Assembly: GCA_036245805.1 (NCBI GenBank)
Contig: BTRK01000006.1
Span: forward strand, 55,793,257 to 55,857,256
DNA: 64,000 nt
Reading direction: 5' to 3'
Source of the DNA: Pristionchus mayeri
Lineage: Eukaryota; Nematoda; Chromadorea; Rhabditida; Neodiplogasteridae
Shown: positions 24,358-37,100 of the stretch, piece after piece
Numbering within the stretch: position 1 is the first letter of the stretch
Layout: each line of letters opens with the position of its first letter
The notes under the pieces: model-generated
What the model was told of the DNA's origin: nothing
Seen by the model: only the letters and a program-made list of their open reading frames with translations
Databases searched by the model: none
Position numbers and translations under genes: made by a program

Positions 24358-27300
24358 AACGTCCCGCTTATTGGGCAACTACTGCTTGTGCGTATGTAAC
24401 TCATCCTTGGACGCGCCAGGTCGCGCCACCCCGTCTTCACTGGCTTCCGTTCCGTTGACTGACTCGCCAGAGTCAGTGAAATACAGAGAAAGAGGCCAGA
24501 CAGTGTAGTCGTCGGTGAGCACATGAACAACAAGCGAAGAGGAGGAGGAAGGGGTGGGAGTCCCAGTGATGAAGAGGAGGAGGAAAAGAGCCCCCGATGA
24601 GAAATGAGGCGAGCGAGCGAGAAAATGGAAATTATACGCACCGTTGTTCATTTATTGATGCCGCAGCTCGGGGGGCCGTTATTTGTGAGCTGTTTTCCTC
24701 TACCGTTTTCGCCTATTGACCCGATCGCATCATCGAAATAACAGCCCCTGCAACGCAATAATAGAATAATAGCGATTGTACGCGAGTGAGCGGTGAGGGG
24801 AGAAAGGTGAGAAGTGAAAGTGATAGTGACAATTGATAGACAATGAATGGAGGCAGACACTTTGTACACGCATGTGCGTTGCAAACGGGCGCAGAATGAG
24901 ACGGAGAGGGAGGAATAGAGCAAACAATGTAGAGGGGGAGGAATGGGGGGGGGGGAGAGAAGAGAGAGACAGAGCGGTATATAGATTGATTAGGATGAGG
25001 CACGAAAGAGAATGGAAGACTGAGAAGAAGGAGAAAAAGAGAGAGAGGATGGCTCTTCCCTTGAAGTGAGGAGGAGGCGAAGGAGAAATGAGGGGGGGAG
25101 CCAAAGGGAAAGAAGAGAGAGAGAGCAAGGGTAGAAGGGAGAGACGGGGAGAGAAAGAGAGCGTACACGAAAGAGATCGAGAGAATAGAAGAGAGAAGCG
25201 AGTTGGGGCAGAAGGACGAGGCAGTGCGGGAAAATGAGAGTAACCTGAGTAGAGAGAAGAGGGAAGAAGCAGTTTGCTCCCTGCAGAAAAAAGTGGAGGT
25301 AGACTTGTCTTTGATCGTTCTGTGCTAATCGCATTTAGTGCGAGAGATCGTATCAGAGAATAGAGTAAAACGAATTCATTTTTTTCCAATGTCGGAAATT
25401 ATATTAGTAAAGGTGAGATGACGGGGACAGGTGAATCGGAGGAGGCCCCGCTTAGGTACCTGACGAATTTCGGCGAAAATAGCAAAAGGTTTATGTGCGG
25501 GTTCGTTCCAATGGAAATATAATTTTAGCTGTGCTAAACGAGTTTGATCACTAATGTATGATCAGAAATTAGTCATAATCAACTATGGCTACAGAGTGAA
25601 TACGAGACTGCGGAAATTTAGAAGCGCCAGTACATCAAACGGTGACAGCTGATTGCAGGTCTGACAAGGAATACTAATAATGGATTGACTACAGTAATCA
25701 TAAATTGATTACAGTAACCTCGGCTTCATGGAAATAGCCGAACTGAAGCGCCTTCCTACTCTAGCGTATAATTTAACTAGAGATGCCTGAGAGGGGGAGT
25801 GATTGAAATACGGAACGGCGTAAGGAAGGGGAATTGGTAGACGCAAGAATTGCTCGGGAATTGATGGAATCGTATTGGCAGCTGAGAGAAAATGCAGTGC
25901 GTTCTAAATCCAAAAAGCAGTACTAAAATATAATATATCGTACTTCGCAGTGCAGTACGTAAAATGCAGCGTGCGTCATAGATCTATAATACAACTTCTG
26001 CCGGAAGTCGTGAACCAATTAGGCGATATGTTTTCGGTGCACTGAGAGTCATCTTCTATTATCGTGTATCGCGAGATTCATTTAACTTGGTAACTCATTC
26101 ATAGGTGCATAGTGATTCCGCGAATGAGGCATTGATACGACGAGAGCTTCTATACAGCTTCTTGTATATTTATAATGGGCATACGTCAGAGAGTCTCCTC
26201 GACGCATTTGCTAATAATAGCTATATATGTAAATACAAACGACCGTAAGAAATATTAAATAACTTTGAAAAAAAATAAAGATAAAAGACAATATGAAATT
26301 TTCTCAACCTAAAAGGTTAGATGGCGAAAATATTTATCAAATCTAAAATAAGGAATGCACTTTTGCTTAACATATTTACGTTTGCCGTATGCACTTGAGC
26401 TAGTTTGTATCTCACTTTACTGAAAATTAGGAGAAAACACCTGGCAATAATAGCATCGAACTCAGGAAGTGAAATCACCCCCATGTAGTTCTCAAGACAG
26501 TCAGCATTCAAACAAGTTATAGACTAACCTCGTAGATACAAAACTAGGAACTAGGTTCCTAGTTTTGTTGAACCAGGAAAGGATTTTGTACTGGGAAATT
26601 CAGTACGATTCAGTATAAATTCAGTGAATATTGTGCGGCGAATCGGGAAATGGCAAGAGTCCGCGTCGGTTGTAATCTGCTGATGCTGCAGTGTGGATCA
26701 AAGATGGGAGGGAGGGCGACCGTCTATCTCTCTCACTCCCACTCTCTCTCTCGGCCATCACCCATGATCGCGAGAGTAGAAGGGGAAATGTGTCGAGATG
26801 GGCAATTGATAAGAGTCACGAAAACGAGAATGATACGGAGCGGGAGAGAACACGGAAAGAACGAGACACCGAAGGACTCGATGAATGTTCCACCGATACT
26901 ACGATTACATCATGCTAGATCATATTCGTTTTTAGAACGATCAAGAATTATTATACATTAAAAAATACAAAAAAACTGAGTATTTCGAACTGAAAGGTTA
27001 CGATATTGTTCTCGAGTTCAAACGGGTCAGATACGTTATTTGCCAAGGCGTAAACAATCTAAAGTGCATAGAACGACGTGTTTTCATGCTCTTTGGTACG
27101 GTGATTTCTGCACTTTGGTTGACTCATCGGTTAGGATCAATGAATATGTTTATTTTTATGTTTTCAATGTATTGTTTTAGAAGGTGGTTTTTGGACATCC
27201 ATCAACGATAGTTTGCTCCTAATTGGTGGCAGTTGATTTCTCCTCGTTAATCAAATAGCTCAACGCTCCATCGCTCTGCCGTGGCATTTCTCCGCAGTGA

Positions 27301-30300
27301 TTTATCTCTCTCCCTTTCTCTCTGCTCATTAGTGTTTGGAAGAAAGTCGGCTTCTCTACTACTAATTTGTGCACAGTGTTTACTGTCAACGAGAAGTATT
27401 TATCTCATGTTTTCCTTCCGGATTCATTATCGAATTTAATGTTTTCTTAAAATTTCTAACAGCTCTACGTCAAAAATCGTCCTCCTCTCTCTCCATCTTT
27501 CTGCCCTTTTGTATTTTGTTTTCGCCACTCACGGACCCATGAAGAGCCCAAAATTCGCCGTTCTTTCCTCACCTCGGCAATTTCCCCCATCACGAATCAA
27601 TCACTCGCGCGATTGCACGTCAACCCGGATCCTTCAAAACAAAATGATCTAAGATTGCCAGTCCACTCGCACTTCCGACCTCCTGTTTTCCGCCAATGAG
27701 CCGTATGGTTGTTATTCGCACTACGTGCCACACAGCAACAACACTGGGCGGATTTAGTTCCGCATTTCCATAAGCTGTTCTCGTCAGTATTTTTTCGGCT
27801 CTCGAATTTTCCGCGGTCTTTGCTCGCATCTCAAAATTTTTTTTCGTAGACTGCGAAAAACAATGAGCCCCACAAATGCGTTCGATTGTATTCTCCACCG
27901 TCTGGCGGCTTAGTATAAGGCCTTCTGTGTAATCACTAGTCTGCCTCATCCGAGATGCCTATTTTAGCGCCAAATTATGTACAACATGAGACATCTCATC
28001 TCCATGGAAGCATAATTGCGTATTAGTATAACCCCATTTTAGCGCCCAATTATGTACAACCCAAAAGGGAAATCCAATCTCCATGAAAGCTTGAGTACGT
28101 AATAAGTCTACTCGAGTGTAGTGCATCTTTCAGGGTCTCAGCCCTCTCTCTGACCTGCTCTCCTCTCAATCATTTCTCCCCTTCTCATCTCTGCTTACCT
28201 CATCCGCCTACTTCTCCCCATCTCGGCAAATATGCGAAACAATTCCTGCACTCTCCTTCTCTCTGCACGGGTCGACTCGGAAAAAGCGTAGAGAAGGACA
28301 CGAGTTCCGTTTGTCCAGCAGCTCCATCCCGTTCCCATCCCCTCCTCATCCTCCTCCGCACTCATTCGCCGCATGTTTTCTCGGTCTTCTTCTGCTTGTT
28401 ATTGCCTACACATCGTTCCTCCTCCTCGTCCACCCCGGGCCACAGAACCGCATATTACGTGCCAAAAGGACGCTCATTTCTGTACTTCCTCATCTAGTAG
28501 CTCCTTCTTCTATTATTCACCCTGACGCCGCATATTTACGCCGAACCAGAATTGCCTTTTTTTCTCCTTCCTTCTTCATCCACTTCCAAAAAAATGTACT
28601 CGTATCGCTTTTTGACACGACATTTCTGGCCACGACAATCCGCCACTTCCCTTCCGAAATCGGGGCAAAATCGAAGCTCTGGTGCTGATGTTTTCTGTTT
28701 TTCCGCTTCTTGCATCTCTACCATACCTGCAGATGCCTGTTTTTGCATGCATTGCACACAGGAGCTACGTGTTTTCTCGCAATTCCTACTTCCCTCGTCG
28801 GTTTCGACGTCAGGGATCCGCGTAGTTGTTTGAATGAAAACATCAAAGTAAAATTTTGCCATTAATTTGGTTGGGCGCTGTTCTTTGAGCAGAACTAGAT
28901 GCAAAGCAATGCAATTAGATGTGCGGCGTCTTGGAGAAGTGCTAGCGCATCCTTCCTTCGCTTCTTCTTCCCTCTTTGCTCCTCTCACGTCAGAATCACG
29001 AGGTATTCTCGAGCACATCATTCTCTCCTCGAGACTCCTCCCGCACTGAGTTCACCACACGCACAAATTATGGCCTTTCCCCGACTACTCTGACATTACT
29101 AAACAACGCGTACGCCGTCCGTTCGTTCAAAGAATCAATTGCCGTATCTCCTACAGTCTTTCTCTCATACCAAATGCGAAGACGTAGGCTATTTGCAGCT
29201 GTTCATTTCTTTAACTCGTTGAATTCTCCGTTTTCAGGCAAGTCTCGCTCATTACCTATTCCATCAAGATCCAGACTTGATATGAGCATGTTGCAAACGT
29301 GTACCTTCCACAAATGGGTATTATCTGGTGAAAGATCGAGTTTGGGGTACCTTTGTGTTTAGAAACCTTCAGTTGTCACGCGCGTTTCTCGTCAAATTTG
29401 AGGAAGAAGTTTGGGAGCAGCACTCGCAATGTGCGTCAATTGTCGCGAACCTAGTGAGGGATTGTCCCAGAGAGAGAGGTTGAAACAGCGAGAGAGAAGA
29501 GATGAAAGGACGAGTCAGAGAAGGTGAGAGAGTGTGCGATATCGAGAGAGCGCAGAGCAGGTGGACGAGAGACACAGCCTCACACACTCTCTCTCTACGG
29601 GATTGAGTTTCTCGGCCTCGCTTCCCACTTTGTCGAGACCTACTCTCGGTTCCGTGCGCTATGCCCATAGTGTTTGCTCCTTGCATGCGAAAGCGGAATT
29701 TGATTTCCCTTGCGCATCAGGCAATGGCATTTAGAGGGTGTTTTTCCATTATCCACCCCTTTCGTGAAGGACTTTCAACGTTTCAAGAGAGTGCACTTTC
29801 GAGGGCCGCGTTCTTTCGGTGTTTCGACACGCGACATCGCATTCTTCTTATTGGAGGATTGACGAGGACGAGGACGAGGACTATAAAATAAGCAATTGTC
29901 CGGAAAAAAATTATGTTTCTGCCCGTGCCATTTCCGTCTCCGAAAGCCGGATGATGCTTGCTGTTGTTGCTATCCTGCAAGTTTTCCAATGAGTTCCGGC
30001 GTCATTTCCTCCTGCCTATTTGCATTGTTATGCTCCCGTGATTCCTCTTGCAGCGAGAGGGGCGGAGCAAAAGCAAATGAGAAGGAGAAGGAGAAGGACT
30101 CGAGTAGAGTCTGGTCGATGAGATTTGGATGGGTTGGGGAGAGGAGCACACGGGGGAGCGGTTGTTGATAGTTCCTCTTTCCCAATAGTCGCCACTTGAT
30201 AATATTTCAAAAATATAGCATCGATCAATAGAGATGTTCAATCTTTATGTGATACACAGAAAAGTCTGAGATGTGCGGAAAACGTGCTGGCTCGCGCGGA

Positions 30301-31108
30301 TAGGGATCGGAAGTAGCGAATTTCACATAGTTCAAAGGTACTCGAGCTCAAAAAACTTCGTTTAAGATCTCTCCTTATTTCCACCCTCTCTTACATGTCT
30401 CTTTATGCTCTGCCCTCTCTCCACACTCTCTTGTTCAAATAGAGGAGGCCAAGGGAAGTAGAGGGGGAGGAGGGAGAGGGAGAGGTTTGGTTTGAGGGGA
30501 ATGAGCGAGAGTGCGGCCGTTCGATCGAGGTTCCCTTGATAGACACCATTCCACCACCCCGATCTGCTAAGACAACCTTTCCCCACCCACTCAGCACTCT
30601 CCCTTTCCTACCTGTGATCCATCACCTATTGGCGACTCTGCCGCCTCACGCTCCTTTCTTCACCCCCCCCCCCCGTTTCTCTCTCTCTCCCGATAAGTAG
30701 AACTCTATGCTCATGTGCACGTGCTTCGACAATTTCCCATCACTTCGCTCTAACTCCGCCCCACTCCCGCCTTGCAACATTCCCCCCTTCTCCCTCCCTC
30801 CTCTGTCCTTTTTGCTGCCCCCCTTTACTCATCTCCACTTTCCTTAATCTACCGTCTATCTCCGCTATCTCCCGTTCTCACCCCAGACAGTGCCAGCCGG
30901 CTGCTTCTTGTCAGTTATTTTTCCTCTTTGCCTCTCCGATTCCCGTGCTTTCGCATGACTGAATACGTACAGTTGCTACATATATCGCCTATTTGTTGCC
31001 TTCTCCCTCGTATTAGTTATCACGTGTTTTCGCTCGATTCAATCGTTCTCGTCATATACGCTCGTCCATCGCGTCCAATTCGTCGAAATATTGTTCATTC
31101 CAGGCCGC
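23691..31108. other. Gene-poor, strand-asymmetric low-complexity region
   Basis: About 7.4 kb between the divergently arranged sek-1 and nuclear receptor genes. I found no exon with a recognisable domain. The plus strand is strongly purine-rich at about 24780-25260 and pyrimidine-rich at about 28140-28600 and 30370-30900, which generates long Ser/Pro/Leu or Arg/Glu ORFs (for example minus 24730-25389) that are composition artefacts. The region probably contains sek-1 promoter elements and non-coding 5' exons or distal regulatory sequence of the nuclear receptor. That is inference from position only. Confidence 0.5.
24190..24352. repeat. CT/GA microsatellites
   Basis: A (CT)n run of about 18 bases lies near 24190 and an interrupted (GA)n tract at about 24311-24352. 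They are simple repeats upstream of sek-1 with no coding content. Confidence 0.85.
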
Positions 31109-34100
31109 ATGGCGCCGACCCTCACGAAGTCGGGAGCTCCAAGCAACCGTAAGTGATCATTTGACTCATATTTTCATATAACGAAATGTACTGGCATTAT
31201 TTCCCTGAGCAATCATGCCTCAAACACGCATTGAAAGTGTTAGGACCAGGCAATCCCAGTCCATTACCAATTTCGCCTCTTGCCCCCTATTCGTACTTCA
31301 CGCGACGAGTTCCCCAGACATAGACCAGAGTGCTGCACTTGAAAAACAAATCCCGTCGCTAACTAGTCGCTTCTCGCCGACAGTCTAAGAAAACTTCGGT
31401 GGACCGATTACGTGCATTTTTGAAGAAACACGTTATCAAATTTGAACAATGAAGCAATCTACGCAGCAATTCCTTTGTTTACATTCCTTGTTTCCATTTC
31501 CCGGAAAACTTCCTTATCAGCAATCCACAAACCTCACATCTTCTCCCTCCTTTTGCTGATCTCTACCTGATCGATAGGGGGGGGGGGTCAAACGGTACTT
31601 AATTCACTCGATCGAGTGTGTCGTTCTCTCTTCTCCTCCTCTCTAGCGTATGCGCAGATCTCACTCAGCGCGCGACTATATATGGTGCACTTTGGGACGA
31701 GACCTCAATTGAGCGACGCGGAACTTTACATGTTTGCCCAATTTCCCGCGCTCTGTATCTCCTTGTTTCCGTAATTTGCACACGTGGAAAATCACTAGGC
31801 TGTCTAAACAAAAGCAAACTTCTCCTACAGTAGTCCAAATGTAGTTCTGGGGAAAGATTTCACTTCACTTCCGCTGTTTCGCCGAGGACTGGGAAAGTCG
31901 GCAGAGCCTCTCGGGTTTCGTCGAGGAACGGGGAAAGATGGGATGCGGAAAGGAATGGAGAGTAGGTCACACGAGGCTAATCGCTAGTGCAGTATCTTAT
32001 CATTAGGCACACTACACTCTAAGCCCTGTTTGGGTAGAGGAGAGCGAGAGCTTAGGAAAAGAGCGGGGGCCGGTAGATCTTTTTTTGCGTATCTTCTCCC
32101 CTCCAATCCAATTGTGTCATGTTCTCTGCACTCTTTGCCCTGTTCCTTCGCGTGCCCGATTTGTTGACAGAAAAGCACACTCTTTTCTCCCCCTTCTCGT
32201 CCTTCGATCCAGACTACCGAGGAGGGAGCACAGATCTCCTCTCTCGTGAGAATAGGCGACATTCGAGACTCTCTCTCTCTTTCGCAAATTAGGGACCCGC
32301 GTTCTTTGAAGAGGCGTGAAAAACAAGCAGGCAGTGTGTCGAGTGGGTTCGCGAGAACTACCGTAGCACCTCCCGGACCGGAGATGCTTGCCTATCCCAG
32401 AGATCCCCCGAGCTCGGCCCCCGTACAATATGAAATGTGACGGACGCCAACAACATGTCGAAGATCGTAGAGGAAATACACCTATTTTGCTTGGTTCCCC
32501 AGAAAATGTATGCACATCCGCACACACACGATAGTAGTAATGTCGGCGCCGACGATGACTTCCGCCCGTCTTCCAGGTTTACTCTTTTAACGTCAGATGT
32601 TGTAGTTCGGTAAAGCTTCACGGTCCTGAAATGTTACTACGACCACGTAACTCTTCTGTCCAAAGTGCTTCTAGGTCTCTTGACGACTATAAACTCGCTT
32701 GACTTGGCAGCACCATTTAGCTAATGTCAGGCATACCTGCCTGCTAGGAGAATAAATTAGGGATGAAGGATAGTGGGATCGTAATTGGCTAAGAAACTGA
32801 TGATTGGATCAATACATATTTCAGGACGAGAGAAGATTCCGGAGGGCACGCTGTGCGTCGTATGCGAGGATCTCGCTTCGGGAATTCATTATTCCGTCGC
32901 GTCATGCAACGGCTGCAAGACCTTCTTCCGACGAGCACTTGTGGTGAGCAGAGTTTGAACTTCGGATGCTTGACTCTTTTTGCCAAACGTAGCACTATAA
33001 ATTGCTCTTTAATTTCACTTTTTCATTGAATTATTATTATCATGATAAGAATTAATACCAAGGATGCAAAGCAAGGATTTGTGTTTGAGCATAGATAGAG
33101 GGTTGAAGCTGGGGCCGGATTCAGACGTTGTCTTCACTATCAATTAAAAACTTCGACCTTCACGAAACTTTGACACCTGCTTATAAGATAGCGATTGTGG
33201 GTGTGGGAGTATACGGTAGTCGAGCCTCACATGCCTCCTGGGAGTCTCTCATGGTAATGAGGTAACTAGCAGGGAATGGCGTAGATCAATCCATGGGGAA
33301 TGGTCTGCTAGATGATGTAGTCTGCTCTAATAAGAATTGTCTGAGAGCATGCGTATACATCACTGCACTAGGAAATCACGAGATTTGGAGCATGAGGTTG
33401 AAGTCGGATTGATAATTCATTATTGGTTTTTATCTTCCGTAGTGCTGCCTGATTCAAAAGGAGTAATAAGAAGGCTAAGAGACAGATCAAACGAGCGACG
33501 TTTTCTATACAAGCGATAAGGAGCCCTCTCTTTTTGAATCGAAGGGGATGAATCAAACTACAGAATCATTCAAAATTAGCAAACACTGCTTCATTAGGTA
33601 TTCATTTCTGTCCTTTCGTGCGCCGGCTTCAATTTCCCATGATGAATGAATCTCGACCTTCTCTTCTTTCACTCATTCACGTGCGTCTGCCCGGCAGCGC
33701 AGTCTTTTGTTTGGTCATGGGACTATAGGAGGAGGAGCGGCGAGATGGGGAGCAGAGACTAGAATAAAGCAAGAGACAGCAGACCTGCGAGCCCGGAAGT
33801 TTGTGTGTGAGAGAGAAATGACAGAAGAATGAGAGCGCAGGGGCTTGTTGGGCTAATGGATCTGTCAAGATCGAGGGAGCAAAAAGGTGTCTCATCGGGA
33901 GCACAGATCCCTCATTTCTCCGATTACCGTAATTCGATCAATTGCACTCTCTTTGCAGAACAAGCAGACCTTCACGTGTCAATTCAACGGCGAGTGTCTC
34001 GTGGGGAAAAGTGAGTGACTCCTCATATTCTGCACACTATCTAGGCCGGGTTGAGCAGTGAGAGAGCGCACAGTATGAAGAGACCGTGGCATCTCTTCGC

Positions 34101-37100
34101 GCACTCAATTTGTATCCATCGCCATCGAGTCTAGACCAAAGAGTACAGTGCACAAATCTGTCAGGCGGAATCTGTCTGTGTCTCTCTGTTTGTGTAGTTG
34201 CCTCGTGTTTCACTGCGGAGAGAGACAAGGATTCCTCTCGTAGATCTATCAGATTTCACGGCAACTGGCATCTCCTTCACTTCCTATTGCAGATGTGCGC
34301 TGCGTCTGCCGCAGTTGCCGGCTCAAGAAGTGCTTCGATCAGGGAATGGACCCGAAAGGTACCAAATCATGGATCAAAATACCAGGGGGTGGAACAAAGC
34401 GGCACCAGGTCATGGAACCAGAAGGTACCGGGGCATGGACCCAAAGGTCGGCTCACCCCTTGAAAACACACAGACACCTATCATTACCCATTGGAGCGCC
34501 GATTCGGTATCATTTGCGTGGACCCAAATGGTTCCAAATCATGGATCCAAATATTAGCAGCACATGGAGCTAGATGATGCAAAGGGTCCGCTTCTCCACC
34601 CATAGCTCTCCTAAAACACAGACATCCATCATTACCGATTCGAGCTCTCGCACACTCCATAGCACTAACGAGCGCCGACTCATAGGGCTCTCGAAAAGAA
34701 TAAGTTACCCTCTCTGAATGTACGGGTGTGGGAAGGAGGGTTAGAAAGCCGGGAAATAGTGTCGGATCTGGGGAGGACCAGATCGCGAGTCTCGCCATCT
34801 TTTCCACTCGAATACGTTCGGAGTCTCCACTCTGAAAGTATAAACAGCCTCTTCCTGCGAAACAAAAGTGGGCTAGGATTTCGCTGACTAAGCAGTCACA
34901 TGAGTGGGGTCTTTAGGTTTGAACAGAACGAGAAACGCTTCTTCTTCGTTGACTCTGGAGATCCGAAACACGGTGAAACATCGGCATCTGATCAAACAGG
35001 GGTGATGTTCGGATTGAGCCGATGGAATTGTACAGAGGGGAGAAGGGGATTGGGTGGCAAACAAATACATTCGATTGATCTATGATTTTCCAGCCATCCA
35101 GCATGATCGGGATAAAATTCGCTATACGAAAGTGCTCAAGAGACAGAAGGAAGAGGCAAAGGCACGGTATTCCTGAAATTAATACAACTCTGAAAATATT
35201 TATTTATGTACATGAACATAATGACGATACCATTGTATCAATGTATCTCAGTCTATTCTAAAAATGCTTCCAGAAAAATAATATAATATCCGGCAATTTC
35301 AGGCCCGCGAAGAGGCTGAAAGGGAGCGGATGCTCAAGGTCAAGGATGAGATTGGCTCGCCCGGGTAAGAGATCTCGACCATTTCTAGTGGATAGAGAGC
35401 ATGAGACAGGAAGAGTTCGAAACAGTCTCGAGAGGGCCTACTTGAGAGCACTTAGCACCATTGAGAGAGTGCATTGAGCACGTTTGAGGTTAGAGAGCTC
35501 GAATTCCTTTGAAGTTCCATAATGACTCAAAATAACTGAGCAGAATATCCAGTTTCAAGATGAAACTAGATATTCTATGCAATAATTCTGTCCGCCTCAA
35601 AAAGAGGAAAAACTCATCGCAAGCATAGGGCAACTTTGGTTTCAACCTCAATTCTGAGCAGCATAAACATTCAACGATGATCTGCTCTTCAGAAGCGTTG
35701 AGTGCTGCGACGGTCCATCGTCGTCAAGAGCGACGTCATCGACGAGAGTCTTCGACTCCGAGGTCGACCTCTTCTGCATCAGCGGAGCGCTGCTCGCGAC
35801 GGGAACGCTGGTAAGACGATGCGGCTCTCTTCAGTGTCTAATTACACATTTCCTTTTCCAGACCGATCTCGACTCGACTCTCACGGAGCTGATGAGGATA
35901 GAGAAGAAGCTGATCGAAGTGAGAAACGCCTACCGACACGACGATCAGATCTCCACCATCTGGAACATGTACATCGGGTACGTTTTCCTCATCGTTTTGA
36001 AGCGGTACTAGGTCAGATGAGAATTATGATATCATACCGCCTTTGATATATCAAAGGCGGCATGATATCATAGTTCTCTTCCGACCTAGTGCCGTTGAAT
36101 CGATACAACGATGGCATCTCTCTGCACACTACCTGACGACCCAATAGAGAATGTAAAATAGAGAAACAGTAACCTACATTTTAGTCGATACCAGTGTTTC
36201 ATGATGTTCTCTTGCAGATCGCGAGCGATGCTGAGCGAGGACGACTGGGTGCGAATTGCTTCTCTTCGAGATAATATCCACGTTATCCTATCTAAATTTT
36301 ACGATTTCAGTTGGCATCCGCGACCCAAATGCAGCCCATGCTCTTCTCGCTCACCGAGCGCGTTCAGACTGCCCAGGTTAGCATTCAAATATGTACAATT
36401 ATTTGCTCCCACCTTATCCTCCCTACCAGTTTGGCAGCCCCTGTTGAAATATGAAACGATTCAATATTCATAAAACGAAAAAGAAAACATGAATAATCCT
36501 ATCCTAATGCCTTTCAGCCCAGTCCGTACCGCTGCGCCAAAATCACGCCCTGGTCGCTGAGGGAGTGGTTCCAGCGAGATCTCACGTTGATGATGGAGTG
36601 GGTGAAGCTGCTGCCAGGATGCGAGCACCTTATGACTACTGATAAGGTATCATGGTTGTGGTTGATAATAGTAAACAATACCTAGAAATGAAGACAAACG
36701 AGTCATATCCCGAAATAGACTACGACTCCGTAGGCTCGTTAGACTGGTCTTGTTGACTAGCAGAACGGATCTCTTGATTGTCGCTTATTCCGGCGGCTAG
36801 GATTCAGGGTCTAGTGCACCTTGGAGATCTTGATGAACTTGCTTCTCGAAAAGTTGAAAATACAGAATTAAAAATTGCTATTCCAGGTCGCCCTCCAAAA
36901 GAACTTCGCACTCACCTATGCCGTGTTCCAGCTTACGTTCTATACTCAAGTGAGAGATCAAAACCAATTGCGGCTCATAATCGAATGTTTAAGGATACCA
37001 CCGTGCTTGGCGGGTTCGAAGAGAGCGAGGGAACGACGATGGAGGAGCGTTGGAAGAACCTGAAGAGGGCTGGCGAGCCGCTGCGAGCGCGCACGCCACC

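Noticed and set aside
24730..25389. Long minus-strand ORF (219 codons) rich in Ser, Pro, Leu and Phe
   Set aside because: It is the complement of a GA-rich tract, has no domain, and overlapping frames are equally open, so it is a composition artefact.
28536..29021. 161-codon minus-strand ORF with basic and acidic residues
   Set aside because: The opposite strand is open as well over pyrimidine-rich DNA; there is no family motif and no splice context.
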